Source: Streptomyces sp. NRRL F-5630 (GTDB lineage: Bacteria > Actinomycetota > Actinomycetes > Streptomycetales > Streptomycetaceae). From it: DNA of 6,001 nt. Location of the stretch: assembly GCF_000719475.1 (NCBI RefSeq), contig NZ_JOGO01000150.1, positions 1-6,001 of the forward strand. Direction: 5' to 3'. The notes beneath the pieces were generated by a model. It had not been told where the DNA came from and searched no databases. It saw only the letters and a list, made by a program, of their open reading frames with translations. Position numbers and translations under genes: made by a program. Shown in pieces: positions 1 through 5,380 of the stretch; position 1 is the first letter of the stretch; each line of letters begins with the position of its first letter.

Positions 1-232
1 GGGCACGCAACAGGGGCTCGCGGCCGGGGGATGGGGCCGAGGAAACGGGCGCACAGGGGCGGGCAGGGAGTTGGGGAGACGGGCGCACGCGGCGGGGCAC
101 GGGGCTGAGGAAGCGGGGCCCGGGTGCCTGGGGAGACGGGTGTGCGGGGCAGGCGACCGCGCGGGTCCCCCGTACGGGTGCTAAGCGGGGCCGTCGCGCA
201 CGGGCGGCGGGATCGGTGGGAAGAACCGCCCC
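1..232. other. G-rich, weakly repetitive gene-free stretch
   Basis: I see no credible gene here. The plus strand is strongly G-biased, with many GGG and GGGG runs. The 11-mer GGGGAGACGGG occurs at 73-83 and again at 130-140. Related GAGGAAACGGG and GAGGAAGCGGGG words lie just upstream of each copy, so the stretch reads as a degenerate repeat of about 57 bp. A TAA at 182-184 closes the frame of the next gene upstream of its ATG. The dense G-runs could form G-quadruplexes on the plus strand, but that is inference. The left edge may be the intergenic flank of a gene outside the window. Confidence 0.6.
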
Positions 233-622
233 ATGCGGAAATCGGGCAGGTCGGGGCGGTGGCTGGTGTCCCTCGCCGCCGTGCTGCTCGGGCTCTGCTG
301 CGTACTCGTCGGCACGGCGGCGGCTGCGGGTGCCGCCCCCGGCAGTGCGGCGACCTCCGGGAGCCCGGGGGCCTTCGGCGGAGCGGACCCCACAGGCGGC
401 GCAGGCTTCCCCGTGGGCACAGGGGCCTCCGTCGCCGAGATCGAGGCGGGCGCGCCCGTCGAGGAGGCCGACGTCGAGGCGACCACCGCCGCCCCACCCC
501 GTACTCCCGCACCCCGCGCCGGACGCGCCCCCGCACCCGAATCACGGAAGCCCGTACCTACGCAGTCCCCTGCCGTCCCCTGCGCCCACCCCGATCCCCC
601 GCACGTCGTCCTGCGCTGCTGA
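233..622 (+). CDS. Small Ala/Pro-rich secreted or membrane-anchored hypothetical protein
   Basis: I do not recognise this 129-residue protein. Its N-terminus has a basic start (MRKSGRSGR) followed by a hydrophobic segment at about residues 10-33 and an Ala-rich stretch ending near AAPGS. This looks like a signal peptide or one membrane anchor. The rest is low-complexity Gly/Ala, then an acidic patch (about 67-84), then an Arg/Pro-rich tail. ATG 233 is the only sensible start: an in-frame TAA lies at 182-184, and a weak purine-rich site (GGTGGGAAG) ends about 8-10 nt upstream. Third-position G/C is about 89% over the first 84 codons but about 73% in the last 45. The tail may therefore be unconstrained, or a frameshift near position 480 may have moved the true frame. 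The next small gene starts 64 bp downstream, so the two could be co-transcribed. Confidence 0.5.
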   Translation: MRKSGRSGRWLVSLAAVLLGLCCVLVGTAAAAGAAPGSAATSGSPGAFGGADPTGGAGFPVGTGASVAEIEAGAPVEEADVEATTAAPPRTPAPRAGRAPAPESRKPVPTQSPAVPCAHPDPPHVVLRC

Positions 623-686
623 GACTCCCGCTCCCTCCGCTCAGCACGCCCCACACGACTCACCAGCACCACCAGGGAGCACCCCC

Positions 687-908
687 ATGCCTCTCGACCG
701 AGACGCGGCCCTCTACGCCCTGCTCCGCGCGGAGGCGCGCCGCCGCACCGAGCCGCATCGCGACAGTCCCACCGAGGACCGGCAGACCGAACCCGCCCCG
801 GAGCCCGAGCCCGCGCAGGAGACCCCGGCTCCCGCCACCGCACCCCCTCCCTCACCCCGTCCGGCCGCTCAGTCGGAGATGCGCTCCAGCCACTCCCCCA
901 TGAGCTGA
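687..908 (+). CDS. Small Pro/Glu-rich hypothetical protein (73 aa)
   Basis: I do not recognise this product. The ATG is preceded by AGGGAG at 674-679 with a 7-nt spacer, which is the best evidence that the gene is real. The N-terminal 25 residues (MPLDRDAALYALLRAEARRR) look helical and amphipathic, and the remainder is a Pro/Glu/Ala-rich disordered tail. Third-position G/C is about 83%, lower than in the confident genes here. The last 40 bp overlap the 3' end of the convergent TetR gene, so a tail-to-tail transcriptional overlap is expected if both are expressed. The frame is open well upstream of the ATG, back to about 216, so this could instead be the distal part of a frameshifted longer gene that begins at 233. 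Confidence 0.42.
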   Translation: MPLDRDAALYALLRAEARRRTEPHRDSPTEDRQTEPAPEPEPAQETPAPATAPPPSPRPAAQSEMRSSHSPMS

Positions 909-1555
909 CGTTCCGCCGTCGACAGCCCTGTGATCCCGTCGAGCCCGGCCCGGAGCGCGCGCGCCGCCCCGGCCGGGCCCGCTGGGCTCTCGAAGGCGGG
1001 GGCCTCGGTCGTCACCGCGGCGACGAGCGCCTCACGCGAGGCGGCCAGCAGCTCGTCGTCGCGGCGGCCCTCCGCGAGCACCGTCAGGACCGTGCCACGG
1101 CCGGAGGCGTGGACGAGGTCGGTGGCGAGGCGCTCGCCGACACGCAGCCGACCTGCGGCGGCGAGCCTGCGTATGCGGCGCGCGAGGTGTTCCTCGGCGG
1201 CCGTGAGGGCGGGCGACGCGGTGGGTGCGGTCCCCGGGTCCGCGTACATGAGGGAGTAGAGCGCCGGGTGCGCGAGGCCGAACTCGACGTGCAGGTCCCA
1301 CCCTGCCCGCAGGTCGTCGACCGGATCCTCCACCTGTTCCTGCGCCTCCTTCTCGCTCAGATAGGCACCGAGCCCTTCGTCCGCGACAGCACGCAGCAGA
1401 CCGTCCTTGTCACCGAAGAGCCGGTAGATCGCCGGCGCCTGAACGCCCGCCCGCGCCGCCACGGCCCGCGTCGTCACCGCTTCCCTGCCGCTCTCCTCCA
1501 GGAGCCCCGTGGCCGCCACCACGATCCGCTCCCGCAATCCCTCCACAGCCGCCAC
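869..1555 (-). CDS. TetR/AcrR-family transcriptional regulator
   Basis: This is a 228-residue repressor-type protein. The N-terminal DNA-binding domain spans about residues 6-55, with a helix-turn-helix at about 28-48 (TTRAVAARAGVQAPAIYRLF) followed by the typical DKDGLLRAV helix. The C-terminal part (about 80-225) is a helical ligand-binding and dimerisation domain whose FGLAHPALYSLMYA region (about 92-105) is typical of several TetR C-terminal families. The length is normal for the family. The start is GTG at 1555-1553, chosen because GGAGG (1565-1561 on the minus strand) lies 5 nt upstream. The gene diverges from the oxidoreductase gene across a 139-bp region with an inverted repeat, so it most likely represses that gene and itself. 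The ligand cannot be read from the sequence. Confidence 0.93.
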   Translation of the reverse strand: MAAVEGLRERIVVAATGLLEESGREAVTTRAVAARAGVQAPAIYRLFGDKDGLLRAVADEGLGAYLSEKEAQEQVEDPVDDLRAGWDLHVEFGLAHPALYSLMYADPGTAPTASPALTAAEEHLARRIRRLAAAGRLRVGERLATDLVHASGRGTVLTVLAEGRRDDELLAASREALVAAVTTEAPAFESPAGPAGAARALRAGLDGITGLSTAERQLMGEWLERISD

Positions 1556-1603
1556 CAGTCCCTCCTTCGTCCGTACGCACGCAACGCGAGCTCGTGAACG
1601 CAG

Positions 1604-1631
1604 AGTATCACCGTTATCGCCGTTTTGGTAA
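1604..1631 (-). promoter_or_regulatory. Candidate promoter of the TetR gene
   Basis: Reading the minus strand, TTACCA (1631-1626) and GATACT (1609-1604) are separated by 16 bp. They resemble -35 and -10 elements of a housekeeping-sigma promoter. Transcription would start near 1597 and give a leader of about 40 nt containing the ribosome binding site. The inverted repeat at 1611-1634 lies between and over these elements, consistent with autorepression. The assignment is by motif only. Confidence 0.45.
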
Positions 1632-1634
1632 CGG
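1611..1634. promoter_or_regulatory. Inverted repeat, candidate TetR operator
   Basis: CCGTTA (1611-1616) and its reverse complement TAACGG (1629-1634) form perfect 6-bp arms with a 12-bp centre, in the middle of the divergent intergenic region. TetR-family regulators usually bind such dyads next to their own gene. Nearby TTATCG words (1614-1619 and 1640-1645) could be additional half-sites. A second short dyad, AGCGA/TCGCT at 1665-1679, lies in the leader of the oxidoreductase gene and is an alternative or extra site. Confidence 0.45.
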
Positions 1635-1655
1635 GGGAATTATCGGTGTTACAGT
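1625..1655 (+). promoter_or_regulatory. Possible promoter of the SDR oxidoreductase gene
   Basis: TTGGTA (1625-1630) and TACAGT (1650-1655) could serve as -35 and -10 elements, but the 19-bp spacing is longer than ideal. Transcription would start near 1662. The -35 overlaps the right arm of the candidate operator, so repressor binding would block it. Other choices are possible. Confidence 0.3.
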
Positions 1656-1694
1656 GGAAGCGTTAGCGACGATATCGCTTCGAGGGAGACACCT

Positions 1695-2573
1695 ATGATC
1701 ATCGTGACCGGAGCCACCGGGCAGCTCGGCCGCGCGCTCCTCGCACAACTGCTGCGACGCGTTCCCGCCGCACACGTCGGGGTCAGCGCGCGCAGCCCCG
1801 AAAAGCTCGCGGACTTGGCAGCGCGGGGCGTACGGGTGCGGCGCGGGGACTTCACCGAGCCAGGAAGCCTCGCGCACGCCTTCGAGGGAGCGAGTCAGCT
1901 CCTGCTCGTCTCGGTGGACGCGACGGGCCCCCAGGCCGTCGAGCGGCACGCGGCAGCGCTCGAAGCGGCGCGCGCGGCCGGCGTGGGGCGGGTGCTCTAC
2001 ACGAGCCACCAAGGCGTCTCGGCCACCTCCCCGTTCGCCCCCATGCCGGACCACGCGGCGACCGAGGAACTGCTCGCCGCGAGCGGCATCGCGCACACCT
2101 CGCTGCGCAACGGCTTCTACGCCTCCACGACCCTCCAGCTCCTCGGCGACGCGCTGACCAGCGGAAAGCTGTACGCGCCCGAGGACGGCCCGGTCTCCTG
2201 GACCATCCACGCCGACCTCGCCGAAGCGGCGGCCGTGATCCTGGCCGAGGGGGAGCGCGGCGAGGCCCCGTTCGACGGTCCGACCCCGGCCCTCACCGGT
2301 CCCGAGGCTCTCGATCTCGCCGACGTGGCGCGGATCGCGGGGGAGGTCACAGGGCGCCAGGTCGAGCGGATCGTCGTGCCCGACGACCAGTGGCGGGACC
2401 AGCTCGTCGGGCACGGGGTGCCGGAGCCACAGGCGGACCTGCTGCTCGGCCTCTTCCGGGCGAGCCGCGCGAAGGAGTTCGCCGAGACGGGGCCCGCACT
2501 CGGTGAGTTGCTCGGGCGCGAACCTCGTGACCTGCGCGGTTTTCTGACGGACAACCTGCGCAGGGGGGCATGA
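1695..2573 (+). CDS. NAD(P)-dependent SDR/NmrA-family oxidoreductase, QorB-like
   Basis: This 292-residue protein is an atypical short-chain dehydrogenase/reductase. The N-terminal Rossmann nucleotide-binding motif is TGATGQLG at residues 5-12 (GxxGxxG). Arg33 in SARSPEK follows the second strand, suggesting preference for NADP(H), and a GDF motif sits at 51-53. LRNGFY at 137-142 matches the equivalent LRNGWY of E. coli QorB (NAD(P)H:quinone oxidoreductase) as I remember it, as do the opening residues and overall length (about 286 in QorB). There is no classical YxxxK pair at the usual place, as expected for the NmrA/QorB branch. The likely role is cytoplasmic quinone or electrophile reduction; the true substrate is unknown. 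The ATG has GAGGGAG (1682-1688) 6 nt upstream. The divergent TetR gene probably controls it. Confidence 0.92.
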   Translation: MIIVTGATGQLGRALLAQLLRRVPAAHVGVSARSPEKLADLAARGVRVRRGDFTEPGSLAHAFEGASQLLLVSVDATGPQAVERHAAALEAARAAGVGRVLYTSHQGVSATSPFAPMPDHAATEELLAASGIAHTSLRNGFYASTTLQLLGDALTSGKLYAPEDGPVSWTIHADLAEAAAVILAEGERGEAPFDGPTPALTGPEALDLADVARIAGEVTGRQVERIVVPDDQWRDQLVGHGVPEPQADLLLGLFRASRAKEFAETGPALGELLGREPRDLRGFLTDNLRRGA

Positions 2574-2618
2574 ACACGCGGGGTGACGATCCGGTCCGTA
2601 CGGGATACGTGCACGAAA

Positions 2619-2656
2619 CGGAGGGGAATCGGTCGGGGCAGGCCCCAAACCCTCCG
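2619..2656 (+). terminator. Nested stem-loop after the SDR gene, likely terminator
   Basis: CGGAGGG (2619-2625) pairs perfectly with CCCTCCG (2650-2656). Inside the loop, GGGGC (2635-2639) pairs with GCCCC (2642-2646). The structure begins 45 nt after the oxidoreductase stop codon and ends 29 nt before the -10 element of the next gene. There is no T-run, which is common for terminators in high-GC actinobacteria. Function as a terminator is inferred from position and pairing. Confidence 0.5.
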
Positions 2657-2685
2657 CTCGGCTGCGCCTCGGGGACGCGGCCCGG

Positions 2686-2700
2686 TAGGCTTTCCGTGTG
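2686..2700 (+). promoter_or_regulatory. Candidate leaderless promoter of the VapB-like gene
   Basis: TAGGCT (2686-2691) fits an actinobacterial -10 element and is followed by exactly 6 nt before the GTG start at 2698. Transcription would then begin at the G of the start codon. No Shine-Dalgarno sequence is present. No clear -35 hexamer is visible at the expected distance. The same -10/start spacing recurs at the LytR_C gene and at upp. Confidence 0.6.
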
Positions 2701-2994
2701 ATCTTCAAGCGCATCGGAAACGGCCGGCCGTACCCCGATCACGGCCGGGAAAGCACCCGGCAGTGGGCGGACGTCGCACCGCGTCCGGTCCGCCTCGACC
2801 AGCTCGTCACCACCAAGGGGCAGCTGGACCTGGAGACCCTGCTCGCCGAGGACTCCACCTTCTACGGCGACCTCTTCGCGCACGTCGTGAAGTGGCAGGG
2901 CGACCTCTACCTGGAGGACGGCCTCCACCGCGCGGTCCGGGCTGCGCTCCAGCAGCGGCAGGTGCTGCACGCGCGCGTGCTGGAGATGGACTGA
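2698..2994 (+). CDS. Small conserved protein, VapB-family antitoxin-like
   Basis: This 98-residue protein begins MIFKRIGNGRPYPDHG. From memory, Streptomyces proteins of this form next to a LytR_C gene and upp are annotated as VapB-family antitoxins; I could not check this. The middle (about 31-62) contains VRLDQLVTTKGQLDLETLL and a DSTFYGDLF stretch. The C-terminal part (62-95) has HVVKWQGDLYLEDGLHRAVRAAL and ends in a long helix. No PIN-domain toxin gene adjoins it: about 900 bp of repetitive gene-free DNA follow. An antitoxin function is therefore doubtful, and a stand-alone housekeeping or regulatory role is at least as likely. GTG 2698 is chosen because the -10 TAGGCT sits 6 nt upstream, predicting a leaderless mRNA. 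Confidence 0.85.
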   Translation: MIFKRIGNGRPYPDHGRESTRQWADVAPRPVRLDQLVTTKGQLDLETLLAEDSTFYGDLFAHVVKWQGDLYLEDGLHRAVRAALQQRQVLHARVLEMD

Positions 2995-3060
2995 CGAATC
3001 CGGCAGGGCGCCTCGGACGAGGTACTCGGGCGGGGCTTCCCGGTGGGTGGGCTTCTCAGC

Positions 3061-3143
3061 GGGCGCGGCGGACTGAACCTCGGCGGGGCAGCACGCGGTC
3101 GGTCGGGTCCTCGGCCGCAACTTCCGGGCACGGCGCACTGAAC
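3061..3143. repeat. Imperfect direct repeat, 65-bp offset
   Basis: GGGCGCGGCGGACTGAAC at 3061-3078 recurs as GGGCACGGCGCACTGAAC at 3126-3143, with two mismatches in 18. The similarity continues past both copies: CTCGGCGGGG versus ATCGGGCGGGT, then a GCACG word. These look like diverged copies of a longer unit. Confidence 0.65.
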
Positions 3144-3370
3144 ATCGGGCGGGTGGCACGTGATGCTTCCCCGCAGACGGCGCACGCGGCCTGCCCGACA
3201 GGTAGCGCACGTGGCTGCCCGGCGGATGGCACAGGCGACCTTCCCGGCGGGCGGCTCGCCGGCGTCGGGTAAGGCGTGCCGGCCCATCGGTCGCGGGCGC
3301 GCCGGGCAGGCGGCAGTTCAGGCGGCACGTGGCACGTGCGGCTTCACCCGCCAGACAGCACCCGTTCCCT

Positions 3371-3459
3371 GGCAGACGGCAGACGGCAGACGGCAGACGG
3401 CAGACGGCAGACGGCAGACGGCAGACGGCAGACGGCAGACGGCAGACGGCAGACGGCAG
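3371..3459 (+). repeat. Perfect heptamer tandem array, (GGCAGAC)x12
   Basis: Twelve uninterrupted copies of GGCAGAC run from 3371 to 3454, followed by a partial GGCAG to 3459. The unit length is not a multiple of three, so three units (21 nt) cycle through all reading frames: every plus frame encodes a repeating GRRQTAD heptapeptide and every minus frame VCRLPSA. No frame contains a stop. This explains the long overlapping open frames here without any of them being genes. A perfect array of this kind is expected to vary in copy number by slippage. Confidence 0.95.
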
Positions 3460-3503
3460 CCTGGAGGCAGCGGGCCAGGCTTCCGGCGGGCCGCATCCAG
3501 CAC

Positions 3504-3563
3504 CCCCGGCCAGGTGACGCGTCAGTCTCGGGCGGACGGCATGTCGGCCCCGGCCAAGTGACG
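3504..3563. repeat. Direct repeat of 16 bp, 44-bp offset
   Basis: CCCCGGCCAGGTGACG at 3504-3519 and CCCCGGCCAAGTGACG at 3548-3563 differ at one base. They lie just downstream of the heptamer array and belong to the same repeat-rich island. No function is evident. Confidence 0.6.
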
Positions 3564-3744
3564 GACGAGCCCCGGCAGGTGGTGGGCGGGGCAGGCGGCG
3601 GGCACGAACCCGGCAAGCGCAGTGGGGCGGCACGGCAAGCAGGTGGCGCAGAAGTCCGGTTGTCCGGCCGCGACCGCCGTCGCGCGGCACCCGGCCCTCT
3701 GCGGCGGCACGTCCCCGGCGTACCAGCCCTTCGGCAGCTCGGTC

Positions 3745-3820
3745 GGCAGCCCGGCCTCCCCACAGCCCGGCCGTCTGGCAGCCCGGCCTCCTCACAGCCC
3801 GACCCTCGGGCAGCTCGGCC
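3745..3820. repeat. 32-bp tandem repeat with partial flanking copies
   Basis: Two adjacent 32-bp copies (3745-3776 and 3777-3808) both begin GGCAGCCCGGCCTCC and match at 28 of 32 positions. A further partial copy starting GGCAGCTCGGCC follows from 3809. GGCAGCTCGGTC at 3733-3744 looks like a fragment of the same unit on the left. The copies are diverged, so this array is older than the perfect heptamer array upstream. Confidence 0.7.
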
Positions 3821-3890
3821 GTCTGGGCGGGGTTCGCTCGGCCGTTCGGGTCGCTCCGCGCCATGTACACCCAACTGGATGATCATTAAG

Positions 3891-3928
3891 TAGGCATGGC
3901 TCGCGGGCCGCACTACGCTGCGTGTATG
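3891..3928 (+). promoter_or_regulatory. Candidate leaderless promoter of the LytR_C gene
   Basis: TACGCT (3914-3919) is a good -10 element placed 6 nt before the ATG at 3926. TAGGCA (3891-3896) lies 17 bp upstream and matches four of six positions of a TTGACA-type -35. Transcription should begin at or next to the A of the ATG. No Shine-Dalgarno sequence precedes this start. A perfect ATGATCAT palindrome (3879-3886) lies immediately upstream and could be a regulatory site, although it may be chance. Confidence 0.6.
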
Positions 3929-4552
3929 AGCATGCTCACACCCCCCGGCATGGGCGGCAAATACCGCATCACGGGGGACAAGTACCCCCATATGCGGCGC
4001 CCCCGCAAACGCGGCAGGCTCGTGGCGGTGATCGTCGCCTCGGCCGCCGTCCTCGGTCTGCTCGGCTGGGGTTCGCTCCAGCTCTTCGACGTGTTCTCCG
4101 GCGGCGGCACGGCGAAGGCGGCGGACGGCCCCCAGCACTGTGCCCGCCCCTCGGCCGAGCCCGCGCGGGTGGCGAAGCTGCCCGAGCCGAAATCGGTCAA
4201 GGTCAACGTCCTCAACGCCACGACCCGCTCGGGGCTCGCCAAGGAGACGGCGGACGAGCTGAAGAAGCGGGGCTTCACGATCGGCGAGGTCGGCAACGCG
4301 CCGGCCGCGTACGACAAGAAGGTGAAGACGGCGGGACTGCTGATCGGGCCGAAGAGTGCGGCGGACAGTTCGCTGAAGGTCCTCGGGACACAGTTCGCCG
4401 GAGCAGGGACGCGGACCGACGCGCGGAAGGGTGCGGCGCTGGATCTCGTGATCGGGGACGGCTTCACGAAGCTGACCGCTCCGGGGACGGCCAAGAAGGC
4501 GCTCGCCGCTTTGCAGCAGGGGCCCGTCGAGTCGGCGAAGCCGAAGTGCTGA
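3926..4552 (+). CDS. Membrane-anchored protein with LytR C-terminal (LytR_C) domain
   Basis: This 208-residue protein has a short basic cytoplasmic N-terminus (MRRPRKRGR at about 23-31), one transmembrane helix at about 32-54 and an extracytoplasmic part. The domain at about 90-178 begins VKVNVLNATTRSGLA, the hallmark opening of LytR_C domains, and ends LDLVIGDGF. It lacks the LytR-CpsA-Psr catalytic domain that attaches polymers to the wall, so it is a LytR_C-only protein; such proteins have no settled function, though a cell-envelope role is likely. Cys72 and the terminal Cys208 are the only cysteines and could form a disulphide outside the cell. I prefer ATG 3926 over the in-frame ATG 3896, because 3896 would place the -10 TACGCT inside the coding sequence. 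ATG 3932 is a minor alternative. It converges on upp. Confidence 0.92.
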   Translation: MSMLTPPGMGGKYRITGDKYPHMRRPRKRGRLVAVIVASAAVLGLLGWGSLQLFDVFSGGGTAKAADGPQHCARPSAEPARVAKLPEPKSVKVNVLNATTRSGLAKETADELKKRGFTIGEVGNAPAAYDKKVKTAGLLIGPKSAADSSLKVLGTQFAGAGTRTDARKGAALDLVIGDGFTKLTAPGTAKKALAALQQGPVESAKPKC

Positions 4553-4582
4553 GGGGCGGGGTCTCGCGGGGCGGACCGACCG

Positions 4583-4635
4583 GGCCCTCGGGGCCTCGGC
4601 GGCCATCGGCCCCGGCCGGGCGGCCCTTCGGGTCG
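4583..4635 (+). terminator. Hairpins downstream of the LytR_C gene, possible terminator
   Basis: GGCCC (4583-4587) pairs with GGGCC (4591-4595) across a 3-nt loop, 30 nt after the stop codon. A second hairpin, CGGCCC/GGGTCG (4621-4635), has six pairs with one G-U and a TTC loop. Neither is followed by a T-run. In sequence this GC-rich, short hairpins arise easily by chance, so the call is tentative. Confidence 0.3.
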
Positions 4636-4707
4636 ACCGGGCCGGGCCGCTGAGAGCGCGCGGCCTCAGGCGCTCCGTCCCGGGCGCCGATCGCTCCGCC
4701 GCCGGAA

Positions 4708-4727
4708 GGACTCCCGAAACGGAGCCC
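4708..4727 (-). terminator. Hairpin downstream of upp, likely terminator
   Basis: On the minus strand, GGGCTCC and GGAGTCC form a 7-bp stem with one G-U pair around a GTTTCG loop, starting 17 nt after the upp stop codon. The G-U pair becomes an A-C mismatch on the plus strand, so the hairpin is better in upp mRNA than in the opposing transcript. There is no T-run. Confidence 0.5.
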
Positions 4728-4744
4728 GGACCGGCGAGGGACCG

Positions 4745-5380
4745 CTACTCGGCGGCCCCGTACATGCGGTCGCCCGCGTCGCCCAGGCCGGGGACGATGT
4801 AGCCGTTCTCGTTGAGGTGCTGGTCCACCGAGGCGGTGACGACGGTGACCGGGGTACCGGCGAGTTCGCGTTCCATGATCTCGACGCCCTCGGGTGCGGC
4901 GAGGAGGACAACGGCCGTCACGTCGTCGGCGCCGCGTGCGATGAGTTCCTTGATCGCGGCGACCAGGGTGCCGCCGGTCGCGAGCATCGGGTCGAGGACG
5001 TAGACCTGACGGCCCGAGAGGTCCTCGGGCATGCGGGTCGCGTACGTCGACGCCTGGAGGGTCTCCTCGTTGCGGACCATGCCGAGAAAGCCGACCTCGG
5101 CGGTGGGCAGCAGGCGGACCATGCCGTCGAGCATGCCGAGCCCGGCGCGCAGGATCGGGATGACCATCGGGCGCGGGTACGAGAGCTTCACGCCGGTGGT
5201 GCGGGCCACGGGGGTGTCCAGGTCGACCTGGTCCGTGCGCACGTCCCGCGTGGCCTCGTAGGCGAGCAGGGTGACCAGTTCGTCGGCGAGGCGCCGGAAG
5301 GTGGCCGAGTCGGTGCGCTTGTCGCGCAGCGTGGTGAGCTTGTGCGCCACCAGGGGGTGGTCGACGACGTGAATCCGCAT
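4745..5380 (-). CDS. upp: Uracil phosphoribosyltransferase
   Basis: The enzyme joins uracil to PRPP to make UMP and pyrophosphate in pyrimidine salvage, in the cytoplasm. The 211-residue protein is full length for the family. It shows PILRAGLGM at 75-83, the PRPP-binding loop [11 protein letters not shown] at 128-138, and the uracil-binding C-terminal stretch [16 protein letters not shown] at 190-205. All key motifs are intact. The start [10 protein letters not shown] at 5380 is preferred. An upstream in-frame alternative start would add nine residues, but it would overlap the -10 element TACTGT, which lies 6 nt before this ATG and predicts a leaderless mRNA. The gene converges on the LytR_C gene and diverges from the small gene at 5490. 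No PyrR-type attenuator is visible upstream. Confidence 0.98.
   Translation of the reverse strand: MRIHVVDHPLVAHKLTTLRDKRTDSATFRRLADELVTLLAYEATRDVRTDQVDLDTPVARTTGVKLSYPRPMVIPILRAGLGMLDGMVRLLPTAEVGFLGMVRNEETLQASTYATRMPEDLSGRQVYVLDPMLATGGTLVAAIKELIARGADDVTAVVLLAAPEGVEIMERELAGTPVTVVTASVDQHLNENGYIVPGLGDAGDRMYGAAE

Larger units (their letters stand above)
2995..3895. repeat. Gene-free repeat island of about 900 bp
   Basis: I find no credible gene in this stretch. Open frames exist on both strands, but they run through simple repeats, lack ribosome binding sites and give low-complexity products. The DNA is a mosaic of diverged direct and tandem repeats rich in GGCA and CCGG words, including a perfect heptamer array (3371-3459), a 32-bp tandem pair (3745-3808), and pairs at 3061/3126 and 3504/3548. 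I see no transposase, tRNA or obvious inverted-repeat boundary. It separates two genes that I would expect to be much closer in relatives, so it may be an expanded intergenic region; that expectation needs a comparison. Confidence 0.75.

Noticed and set aside
181..855. 224-residue minus-strand frame and 259-residue plus-strand frame over the left region
   Set aside because: Both give Arg/Gly/Pro-rich shadow products without ribosome binding sites, and they conflict with the better-supported starts at 233 and 687.
1614..2714. 366-residue minus-strand frame opposite the SDR gene
   Set aside because: It is antisense to a protein with an intact Rossmann motif and full-length QorB-like similarity, so it is a shadow.
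3371..3459. The heptamer array as a CRISPR array
   Set aside because: The units are contiguous 7-mers with no unique spacers, and no cas-like gene is present. It is a simple tandem repeat.
2347..3870. 507-residue open frame on the minus strand
   Set aside because: It runs antisense through the end of the SDR gene, the whole VapB-like gene and the repeat island. It has no ribosome binding site and encodes a low-complexity product with a VCRLPSA repeat generated by the heptamer array.
3160..3893. Overlapping plus-strand frames through the repeats (133, 62, 205 and 86 residues)
   Set aside because: The heptamer array is open in every frame, so several overlapping frames arise for free. None has a Shine-Dalgarno site, a recognisable domain or a coherent codon pattern.
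3896..3925. Longer LytR_C start at ATG 3896
   Set aside because: It adds ten residues encoded across the -10 element TACGCT, and no Shine-Dalgarno site precedes it. The start at 3926 fits the leaderless geometry.
3344..4606. 420-residue open frame on the minus strand
   Set aside because: It is antisense to the clearly real LytR_C gene and then enters the repeat island. Its Arg/Pro/Leu-rich composition is typical of a shadow frame in high-GC DNA.
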